A stretch of DNA of 59,549 nt. It comes from Merdiplasma sp905207905 (GTDB lineage Bacteria; Bacillota; Clostridia; Lachnospirales; Lachnospiraceae). This document shows positions 1 to 6,617 of this stretch, piece by piece. The stretch's first letter is position 1; each line of letters begins with the position of its first letter. The position numbers and the translations under genes were made by a program. The stretch is from assembly GCA_902475025.1 (NCBI GenBank), contig CABRXX010000012.1, positions 1-59,549 on the forward strand, in the 5' to 3' direction. Below the pieces are notes generated by a model. That model worked only from the letters and a program-made list of their open reading frames with translations, made no database searches and was not told the DNA's origin.

Positions 1-473
1 GAAATATCATGCTTATCTTTATCTCTTAATTCATAACCTGAATGAAAAATCTTTTGCCCCTTTAAGGATATACAAGGAATGGTTTTCCCATCAAAAAAAG
101 CAAAACCAAAATAATCTTTTTCAAACTCGTACCAGCCACCCTCTAAATCAGCTTGTTTTGAAGTTCCATCCTCGTTCAAAACAAATGGATGGATGTCCAA
201 ATAACCAAATTCATCACTGTATAATTCTATCCTGACCGGTCTCCAGTCTGTCTCAATTTTATAACCCCTTTTCAAAAGAAGCTCTAACAATTTTTCCATG
301 TGTTGAGCATCAAAATTTATATCTATATCTCTGTGGCGTCTTGTTTCTCTGCCTGCTAAAATATCCACCCCCCAGCCGCCATCCAACCAGTATGTAATTC
401 CCTTGTTTTCTAACAAATCTATCACTTTTATCAAATCTTCTTTTGTAGTTATTTCTTTTTTATTTTTATTCAT
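1..473 (-). CDS. lnu: lincosamide nucleotidyltransferase, Lnu(A)/Lnu(C)-like (C-terminus cut by window edge)
   Basis: The gene starts with ATG at 473 behind a GGGAG site and runs off the left edge; 157 residues are visible and only the extreme C-terminus can be missing. The fold is a small single-domain nucleotidyltransferase. DGGWGVD sits at residues 31-37 and RHRDIDI at 46-52, the acidic metal-binding region of the Lnu(A)/Lnu(C) group; the later WRPVRIELY, GYLDIHPF and GGWYEFE stretches also fit. Known members adenylylate lincomycin and clindamycin in the cytoplasm and so inactivate them. It lies downstream of a NUDIX gene and a broken DUF1801 gene on the same strand, all AT-richer than the core genes, which suggests acquisition. 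Family is fairly sure; the subtype and activity are inferred. Confidence 0.8.
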   Translation of the reverse strand, partial: MNKNKKEITTKEDLIKVIDLLENKGITYWLDGGWGVDILAGRETRRHRDIDINFDAQHMEKLLELLLKRGYKIETDWRPVRIELYSDEFGYLDIHPFVLNEDGTSKQADLEGGWYEFEKDYFGFAFFDGKTIPCISLKGQKIFHSGYELRDKDKHDI

Positions 474-602
474 GTAACTTCTCCCTTACCGCTGCAACTT
501 TATCACCTATATCTGCCGCTAAAATTTGCGTCGCTCGATTAATTTCAAGATACCAAAAATATCTGCCATAAGCATTCAGTAAAAATTAGTTGTCAAATCA
601 GT

Positions 603-967
603 TTAAACACCGTTTGGCAATTCTTTACTATATGGGAAATAGACCGCATCTTTCTTAGTGACAAAGCCGTTCAATTCGGATGAAAATTCTTCAATGACTT
701 CAACACCGACATAAAAACTAACATACTTTTTAAAAGCAGCAAAGGAGATTGCTTTTTCTCTTTTTTATAATATGGCATACTCCACAAGATACATTCATGC
801 ACATGCGGAACATTATCCCGTATTGCATTCATCAACCCTTTTAAATGGGAATGGGGTTCAGATGGCTGCAGCTCTATGTATTCTTGCACTGTTTCCGGTG
901 CCTTTCCGCAGTAATGCTCTTGATTGGTTCTTTTAAACTCCCTTCCGCATTTTGGGCATATCCACAT
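603..967 (-). pseudogene. DUF1801 family protein, frameshifted
   Basis: Reading from ATG at 967 gives a DUF1801-type N-terminus: a zinc-ribbon-like MWICPKCGREFKRTNQEHYC, then KAPETVQEYI and ILWSMPYYKKEK. The frame is then lost at an A-rich run near 750-765. In the next frame the family sequence resumes at once (AISFAAFKKYVSFYVGVEVI, then VYFPYSKELP) and ends with TAA at 603-605. One added A in the run restores about 120 residues, the usual size. This is either a recent natural frameshift or a homopolymer error. Family members are small proteins of unknown biochemical role. It sits between the NUDIX gene and lnu on the same strand. Confidence 0.75.
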
Positions 968-990
968 ATTTTTTCTTCTCAAACTGGGGG

Positions 991-1425
991 TTACAAATAT
1001 CCTCTGTTTCTTGCTTCTTCAATCAATTTAGGTTGAATTAACGGGTATGTCCAATTATCAACCAACTCATCAACAAGAATGATTTTTTCTATTTCACTAT
1101 TTATTTCTTCAAATGAAAATACATTCGCAATAAATAACATTCCAAATGTTTCATCATCAATATTTTCATTTATTCTTGTTTTTCCTTTGACAGAATATAC
1201 ACATATAGGTTTAATCTCAAAATCAACTGCTCCTGTTTCTTCTCGCAGCTCTCTTTTGGCCGTTTCCAAAATAGTTTCATTTGCTTCTCGGTGCCCTCCA
1301 GGAACTTCATAAGTATCTCGTTCTCTATGTTTACAAAATACCCACTTGCCATTTGACCTTGAAATGATGACTGCAAACTTTAATAAATTATCATCAACGC
1401 TTTCGTGAAATTTTACTTCAACCAT
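991..1425 (-). CDS. NUDIX hydrolase
   Basis: 144 residues from ATG at 1425 with an AGAGGG site upstream. The Nudix box is complete: a GGH..E start near residue 44, then REL, REETGA by about residue 66, which supplies the metal-binding glutamates for cleaving nucleoside diphosphate-linked compounds. Upstream are the beta-strands FAVIISRSNGKWVFCKHRER and YEVPGG typical of MutT-like proteins. Substrate cannot be told from sequence. It is the first gene of an apparent minus-strand run NUDIX, DUF1801 remnant, lnu, and shares their AT-rich composition. Confidence 0.88.
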   Translation of the reverse strand: MVEVKFHESVDDNLLKFAVIISRSNGKWVFCKHRERDTYEVPGGHREANETILETAKRELREETGAVDFEIKPICVYSVKGKTRINENIDDETFGMLFIANVFSFEEINSEIEKIILVDELVDNWTYPLIQPKLIEEARNRGYL

Positions 1426-1571
1426 ACTATATCCCTCTGCAAATTATAATTTGCTGCTTACATTATACTTCATCAACCTAAAGAATGGAAGGTATTTTCT
1501 TGCCCCCTAAAAATTAAAAGCACCAGTTACTACAGGAAAAACGGCTGATAAAACAATTGAGGGAAGGATGG

Positions 1572-1643
1572 TGGGAGTGCTTTGCACGGAACGATCCGTG
1601 TAATCCCAAAGAGTACCGCCGGAGGGCTTTTTCAACACTCCCC
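1572..1643. repeat. interspersed hairpin repeat, degenerate short copy
   Basis: Ends GGGAGTG (1573-1579) and CACTCCC (1636-1642) are inverted. The right part reads AAAGAGTACCGCCGGAGG followed by TTTTTCAACACTCCC, which matches the reverse complement of the left arm of the copy at 6490-6603 (AAGAGTACCG, GGAGGTATT). It is shorter and more decayed than the full copies. Confidence 0.5.
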
Positions 1644-1669
1644 ATTCCGTTTCGTCCAGAAAAAGCCGG

Positions 1670-1861
1670 CTATTTCATGGTATCCACAATCATTTTCATA
1701 TTTTCTATGGATGTTCTGCCTTTTAGTGTATAACGAACCCCACCTGCAACAAATACAGCACATTTCTCAGAAATATAATTTTCTGCATCAACCTTTTCTT
1801 CGTCAATGGTATCCTGTATTAAATTAACCGTATATCCCTGCTCAGATGTATATGTTTCCAC
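1670..1861 (-). pseudogene. DUF4367-like C-terminal fragment
   Basis: The reading frame can be followed from a stop codon near 1876 to its stop at 1670, about 63-68 residues, with only a GTG as possible start and no convincing ribosome binding site. The end (NYISEKCAVFVAGGVRYTLK, then a helix ending MKMIVDTMK) resembles the C-terminal beta-sheet and last helix of DUF4367 proteins, which are usually membrane-anchored and several times longer. The missing 5' part stops exactly where the TraX fragment begins on the other strand. The call is tentative. Confidence 0.4.
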
Positions 1862-1881
1862 ATATTCATATACCCCTATTT

Positions 1882-2103
1882 ATGGCATTACTAATGGTTA
1901 CAGATCACCTGAATCATGTTCCGGGCTTCATTCCAGACTGGCTTGCACTGAATTCTGATTTTATGTTTATTTTGGTAATTCCGTTTCTGTATTTATATAA
2001 TGGCAAACACGAGCCGAAAACAGCCTTCAGCAAACGCTTCTTTTATGTTTTTTATCCGGCTCATTTGTGGCTGCTGGCAACGATCGCATATTTTGTTTCT
2101 TAA
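1882..2103 (+). pseudogene. TraX-family fragment, internally deleted
   Basis: The frame gives a first membrane segment (MALLMVTDHLNHVPGF) joined within a few residues to the family C-terminus (FMFILVIPFLYLYNGKHE, then FYVFYPAHLWLL). Intact TraX acetyltransferase-like membrane proteins have several more transmembrane helices between these parts, so about two thirds is missing. The frame opens further left at 1846, but that part overlaps the opposing DUF4367 stump and lacks a ribosome binding site. Probably non-functional. Confidence 0.45.
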
Positions 2104-2215
2104 ATGATTTTTTAAGTGCTGTTAAGAACCTGAATGCCGCCTGTCATCCAGTAGCTTTACTTTCTCACCATTCGCTGCAGTCTGCTCCGCAGATCGTATT
2201 CTTAACCATTTTCCT

Positions 2216-3577
2216 CTATCCTCCTGTATGGAACTTCTTTTCTATTTTTTTGATGGTCACAAAGTAACTGGTGATAAGAATAAGGTCTGCGCCGAACCAG
2301 GCCATAATCTCAGCAAAGAAGATGCCAGTCTGCCCCAGTATCAGGGGCAGAAGGATGGCGGTGAGGGTGCGCATTACAAATTCGGCCACACCGGACATCA
2401 TGGGAAGCACAGTATTTCCCATTCCCTGGATGGCGGACCGCACCACATGAAGGATATACAAGACCGGAAGAAACAGACTCATAATGGCCAGATAAAAATA
2501 AGCAATCTGCAAAGCCTGTTCTGCCTCCAAAGGATCCCCGGAGATAAACCAGCTGAGGATAATCTTGCCAAATACCAGCATGGCAGCAGCAATCACCAGG
2601 GAGGTGAGAATCGCAATGAAATTGGCGCTGCGTACGCCTTTCCGGATGCGCTGGATCTTTCCAGCCCCAAGGTTTTGCCCTACATAGGTGATCATGGAGT
2701 AACCGTAGGAAGTGGCAGCCACCTCAAGAACCCCGTAGAGCTTATTGGTAGCCGTAAAGCCCGCTATAAATACCACGCCGAAACCATTCACCACCAGTTG
2801 GACGATCATTCCGCCTACCGCAATCATGACATTCTGGAACGCCATAGGAGTTCCCAGGAGAAATAATTTTCTGGATAAAGCCCCATGCAGACGGAAATGG
2901 TGCTTTTTCATGCTTAAAAACTCAATTTTTCGGATATTCCAAAGGCAAAACAGACTGGAAAACACCTGGGCAATTAAAGTAGCAATGGCGGCACCTGCAA
3001 TGCCCCAGTGAAATTCCAGGACAAAAAGCAGATCCAGGCCAATATTGATTACAGAGGCTGCCACCATGGCATACAAAGGCGTTTTGCCGTCACCCAGAGC
3101 CCTGAGAATAGAAGCCAGTAAATTGTAGGACATCACCACAGGCACTCCGGCGTACATAATCCGAAGATAAAGCAGGGTATCATTTATGATGGTATCCGGT
3201 GTCTGAAGCAGGAAGAGAATCGGCCAGACCATCAGCTGTCCTAAAATAAGCAGCGCCAGAGCGCTGACCGCTGCCAGCACAGCGGTGCTGCCAATCACCT
3301 GTTTTAGCTTTTCGATTTGTTTTGCTCCGAATTCCTGAGCAATCAGAATGGCAAAGCCCTGAGTAAGTCCCTGAATGATGCCTAACATCAGCCAGTTGAG
3401 CCATTCGGCAGCCCCCAATGCAGCCAGTGCATTTACTCCAAGAGCCTTTCCCACCACCATGGTATCCACCACCGTATAAAGCTGCTGAAAAACATTTCCA
3501 GCCATCAAAGGCAAGGCAAAGGCCACAATAAGGGAGACCGGTTTTCCCTCCGTCATAGTCTTAATATTGGATGCCAT
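2216..3577 (-). CDS. MATE family multidrug exporter
   Basis: 453 residues, 12 predicted membrane helices in two similar halves. The N-terminal half has LIVAFALPLMAGNVFQQLYT and TMVVGKALGVNALAALG, the standard opening of the NorM/DinF-type MATE family, which exports cationic drugs or metabolites with Na+ or H+. ATG at 3577 is chosen because AAAGGAG lies just upstream; an in-frame ATG at 3592 has none. It stands alone on the minus strand, divergent from the TetR gene. Substrate is unknown. Confidence 0.9.
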   Translation of the reverse strand: MASNIKTMTEGKPVSLIVAFALPLMAGNVFQQLYTVVDTMVVGKALGVNALAALGAAEWLNWLMLGIIQGLTQGFAILIAQEFGAKQIEKLKQVIGSTAVLAAVSALALLILGQLMVWPILFLLQTPDTIINDTLLYLRIMYAGVPVVMSYNLLASILRALGDGKTPLYAMVAASVINIGLDLLFVLEFHWGIAGAAIATLIAQVFSSLFCLWNIRKIEFLSMKKHHFRLHGALSRKLFLLGTPMAFQNVMIAVGGMIVQLVVNGFGVVFIAGFTATNKLYGVLEVAATSYGYSMITYVGQNLGAGKIQRIRKGVRSANFIAILTSLVIAAAMLVFGKIILSWFISGDPLEAEQALQIAYFYLAIMSLFLPVLYILHVVRSAIQGMGNTVLPMMSGVAEFVMRTLTAILLPLILGQTGIFFAEIMAWFGADLILITSYFVTIKKIEKKFHTGG

Positions 3578-3786
3578 AAAAACTCCTTTCAAAACACACT
3601 CTTTCCATATTATATCGCTTGGAGTATATCATAAAATTTTCAGAAACTCAATATTTCCGGACTGAGAGAGATGCCAGCAAAGGCTCTGGATCCGTTTGGG
3701 CTGTGCGGTAAAAAAATCCGGCTGCCTCCTAGAAATACATTGGGAAAGTTAGTAAAAGACGAATTTCGATTCATAAAAGGCAGGTC

Positions 3787-3815
3787 TTGACAAACAAGGA
3801 TCCGTCTTTTATACT
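3787..3815 (+). promoter_or_regulatory. sigma-A promoter of the TetR gene
   Basis: TTGACA at 3787-3792 and TATACT at 3810-3815 are separated by 17 bases, close to consensus. The predicted start of transcription falls inside the palindrome at 3817-3839. Confidence 0.8.
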
Positions 3816-3816
3816 T

Positions 3817-3839
3817 TATACATACCATCAGTATGTATA
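3817..3839. promoter_or_regulatory. TetR operator (palindrome)
   Basis: Perfect inverted repeat TATACATAC, 5-base spacer CATCA, GTATGTATA. It starts one base after the -10 box and ends 12 bases before the TetR start codon, so a bound dimer would block its own promoter. The left half-site TATACATAC recurs at 4555 upstream of the MFS gene. Confidence 0.75.
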
Positions 3840-3851
3840 AGGAGTGACTGT

Positions 3852-4502
3852 ATGGCCAGAAATAAATATCCTGAGGTGACGGTAAACAGGATCCTGGATA
3901 CCGCCCAGCGCCTGTTTTTGGAAAAGGGCTATGACAACACCACGATTCAGGACATTGTGGATGAGCTGGGGGATTTGTCCAAGGGCGCCATCTACCATCA
4001 CTTTAAATCCAAAGAAGAAATCATGGACGCAGTGGGGGATCGGATGTTCTTTGAGAACAATCCCTTTGAGGCCGTCCGCAGCCGGAAAGACCTCTCCGGA
4101 CTGGAAAAGCTTCGGGAAGCGATTCGGCTCAATCAAATGGATGAGGCCCGCACCCAAATGAATCTTCAGGCTCTCTCCATCACAAAAAATCCAAAACTTT
4201 TGGTAGAGATGATCGTTTCCAATCGAAAAGTCCTAACTCCCTATTTTCGGGATCTGATAGAGGAAGGCAATCAGGACGGTTCTTTGCACACCGACTATCC
4301 GGAAGAGATCGCTCAGCTGCTTCCTCTCCTGACAAGTCTCTGGCTGATGCCCTCCATCTTCCCTGCTTCCAGTGAAGAACTGCTGCACAAATTTGCATTT
4401 CTGGGGGAAATGCTGGAAAAAATGGGTGTACCTCTGATCAACCAGGAGATCTCTGATCTGGTGAAACGCTTCTGCAGCCAGGTTGTTCCTGTGGCGGACT
4501 GA
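3852..4502 (+). CDS. TetR family transcriptional repressor
   Basis: 216 residues. The N-terminal helix-turn-helix is clear: VNRILDTAQRLFLEKGYDNT at about 11-30, then IQDIVDEL and GAIYHHFKSKEEI near 50-60. The rest is the helical ligand-binding and dimer domain, which is too variable to name a ligand. It precedes an MFS exporter on the same strand, and both carry a TATACATAC site upstream, so it probably represses itself and the exporter until an exported compound binds it. Confidence 0.92.
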   Translation: MARNKYPEVTVNRILDTAQRLFLEKGYDNTTIQDIVDELGDLSKGAIYHHFKSKEEIMDAVGDRMFFENNPFEAVRSRKDLSGLEKLREAIRLNQMDEARTQMNLQALSITKNPKLLVEMIVSNRKVLTPYFRDLIEEGNQDGSLHTDYPEEIAQLLPLLTSLWLMPSIFPASSEELLHKFAFLGEMLEKMGVPLINQEISDLVKRFCSQVVPVAD

Positions 4503-4519
4503 GCTTATCCCCAAAAGAC

Positions 4520-4552
4520 ACCGGCGCTTTTTTGCGCTGGCTTTCTTTTTTC
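4520..4552 (+). terminator. Rho-independent terminator after TetR gene
   Basis: CCGGCGC, a T6 loop, then GCGCTGG forms a short stem with one G-T pair, followed by CTTTCTTTTTTCTTT. It separates the TetR gene from the MFS gene. Confidence 0.65.
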
Positions 4553-4554
4553 TT

Positions 4555-4576
4555 TATACATACGTTCGTTCGGTAT
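4555..4576. promoter_or_regulatory. probable second TetR operator before the MFS gene
   Basis: TATACATAC (4555-4563) is identical to the left half-site of the operator at 3817. The right half, ending GGTAT, is a poor match, so this would be an asymmetric site. It lies about 40 bases before the MFS start codon. Confidence 0.5.
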
Positions 4577-4613
4577 TAAAATTATTTCACTACCTACAAA
4601 AAGGAGGATTCCT

Positions 4614-5843
4614 ATGAACCAAAAATTGTTTCACAAAAATTTTACCCTCTTGCTTCTTGGTCAGATCACCTCTCTTCTGGGAAACTTTACCCTAAAGTTT
4701 GCCCTGTCTATGTACGTTCTGGAACTCACCGGCTCCGCCTCTGTCTTTGCCAGCCTGCTGGCTCTCTCCATGGTTCCTACCATTGTGCTGTCTCCTCTGG
4801 GCGGTATTCTGGCAGACCGAAGGAACCGGCGCCGGCTGATGATCACTCTGGATCTGCTTTCCGGGGGTTCCGTCCTTGCTGCCGCTCTGATGTTCTCCAC
4901 CTTCAGCTCCATTTGGGGTATCGGCGCTCTGCTGGTAATACTGTCCATTCTGGGCGCCTTTGAATCCCCCGTTGTCTCTGCCTGCATCCCGGAACTCCTC
5001 TCCCAGGATCAGCTGCTATCCGGAAACGCCGCTGTAAACCAGGCGACTGCTATCCTCTCCCTCGTTACTCCTTTTTTCGGCAGCCTGCTCTACTCCTCCT
5101 TCGGCATCCGCCCCATCCTTTACGGAACTGCGGCCTGTTTTTTCCTCACTGCACTGTTTGAAACCTTTCTCCACCTTCCTTACCGCAGGCCGAAGAAAAT
5201 GGTTTCCCTTCCTGCTGCCATTGGGAATGACTTTCTTCTGAGTATGGATTTTCTGTGCAGGAAAGAACCGGATATTCTCAGACTTCTGCTCCTTGCCGGG
5301 CTGTTAAGCCTTTTTCTCGCCGGAATTCTGGTGGTAGGCTTTCCCTATTTGATTCGAACCGTGATGGGACTCTCTGCCAAATTCTATGGGGCTGCGGAGA
5401 GCGCCTTGGGGGCTGCCGCCATTCTGGGAAGTCTCGCAGTCACTCTCCTTGCAAAACGACTGCGTTTTTCCCACTTAGCGCTGGTCTTCCTCTCCTTCGG
5501 AGGAGCTCTGATCCTGGGAAGCCTTCTTTTTCTTCTTCCCATAGGTACCATTCCCCGCTATCTGTGCCTGATTCTTTTGTTCGGGGGATGTCAATTTGGC
5601 TGCAGTATCTTCTCCACCTATGCCATATCTGTGATCCAGAGACGAACTCCGAATCAGCTCATGGGAAAGGTCATGTCTTATGTATTTACTCTCTCCCTGT
5701 GCGCCCAGCCTCTGGGACAGTTGATCTACGGCTATCTGTTTGACCGCTTTTCCCATACTATTTTCTGGATCCTGTTTCTCAGCGGACTGGCGGTATGCCT
5801 GATCAGTTTTCTGTCAAAGGAATTTTTTGAAAAAAAAGTATAA
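4614..5843 (+). CDS. MFS exporter (Mef-like drug efflux type)
   Basis: 409 residues with about 12 membrane helices, preceded by AAGGAGG. The loop between helices 2 and 3 carries GGILADRRNRRRLM (about 63-76), the MFS motif A variant seen in macrolide-efflux-type and related MFS_3 exporters. The C-terminal half repeats the pattern (MGKVMSYVFTLSLCAQPLG). Next to the TetR repressor it is best read as an inducible exporter of a toxic or signalling molecule. The substrate cannot be read from sequence. Confidence 0.88.
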   Translation: MNQKLFHKNFTLLLLGQITSLLGNFTLKFALSMYVLELTGSASVFASLLALSMVPTIVLSPLGGILADRRNRRRLMITLDLLSGGSVLAAALMFSTFSSIWGIGALLVILSILGAFESPVVSACIPELLSQDQLLSGNAAVNQATAILSLVTPFFGSLLYSSFGIRPILYGTAACFFLTALFETFLHLPYRRPKKMVSLPAAIGNDFLLSMDFLCRKEPDILRLLLLAGLLSLFLAGILVVGFPYLIRTVMGLSAKFYGAAESALGAAAILGSLAVTLLAKRLRFSHLALVFLSFGGALILGSLLFLLPIGTIPRYLCLILLFGGCQFGCSIFSTYAISVIQRRTPNQLMGKVMSYVFTLSLCAQPLGQLIYGYLFDRFSHTIFWILFLSGLAVCLISFLSKEFFEKKV

Positions 5844-5904
5844 TTTTCCTGTTTTTACAGATACTAAGTTCCAGAAGAATGACACAATCCATGGAGGACA
5901 TGAT

Positions 5905-6453
5905 ATGAAAGCTACAGGTATTGTAAGACGCATTGATGATCTGGGCCGGGTAGTCATTCCCAAAGAAATCCGCCGCACTCTGCGGATCCGGGAAGCAGAC
6001 CCGTTAGAAATTTTTACAGACCGGGAGGGAGAAATCATTCTGAAAAAATATTCTCCCATCGGAGAGCTGGGAAGCTTTGCAAAAGAATATGCGGAAGCCC
6101 TGGCCTCCGCTTCCGGCCACAGCGTATGTATCACAGACCGGGATCAGGTGATCGCTGCCGCAGGAGGGATCCGAAAAGATACCATCGGCCATCCGGTCAC
6201 CGGTCAGCTGGAAGCCGTCATGAATGACCGAGAGTATGTAAGCACAAATGCCGGCAGCAAAGCTCCGGTAAAGATTACCAATGAGGATTCGGACAACGAA
6301 TACCCTCAGGTAATCAGCCCCATTCTCTGTGAGGGAGATGTGATCGGCTCTGTGATTCTGCGCAGTAAGGATGGAAAGGGACGTATGGGTGAGACAGAAC
6401 GGATCCTGGCCAAATGCGCCGCCGGGTTTATGGGACGACAGATGGAGCAGTAG
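5905..6453 (+). CDS. spoVT: stage V sporulation protein T
   Basis: 182 residues from the ATG at 5905 (GGAGGA upstream). The first 50 residues are an AbrB/SpoVT swapped-hairpin DNA-binding domain (MKATGIVRRIDDLGRVVIPK, EIRRTLRI, ILKKY). The remainder is the GAF-like dimer domain (SASGHSVCITDRDQVIAAAG, then ISPILCEGDVIGSVIL). Length equals that of Bacillus SpoVT, a late forespore regulator, so the organism is a probable spore former. It starts 61 bases after the MFS gene, away from mfd or the stage V cluster where it often lies. A TATAAT-like and an ATACTA-like sequence occur just upstream, but no promoter class is assigned. Confidence 0.92.
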   Translation: MKATGIVRRIDDLGRVVIPKEIRRTLRIREADPLEIFTDREGEIILKKYSPIGELGSFAKEYAEALASASGHSVCITDRDQVIAAAGGIRKDTIGHPVTGQLEAVMNDREYVSTNAGSKAPVKITNEDSDNEYPQVISPILCEGDVIGSVILRSKDGKGRMGETERILAKCAAGFMGRQMEQ

Positions 6454-6489
6454 CCGAGTTCTCTATTTCCCTTTTTTACATCTTTTAGG

Positions 6490-6603
6490 GGATGCTGCCA
6501 ATACCTCCAGCGGTACTCTTTCGGGTGATTTTTCTCCGGGAAATAACATCTTTTCAGAAAAACACACCGAACCTCCACCGGAATTCGTATTTTGCAGCAT
6601 TCC
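6490..6603. repeat. interspersed hairpin repeat, full copy A
   Basis: About 114 bp with inverted ends GGATGCTGCCAATAC and GTATTTTGCAGCAT, and arms that stay largely complementary inwards (TTTCGGGTGATTTTTCTCC against AGAAAAACACACCGAA). T5 follows on the plus strand. It fills the gap between the convergent 3' ends of spoVT and the uvrA-like gene, so it could also end transcription from both sides. Confidence 0.8.
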
Positions 6604-6617
6604 TTTTTCATAATTCT

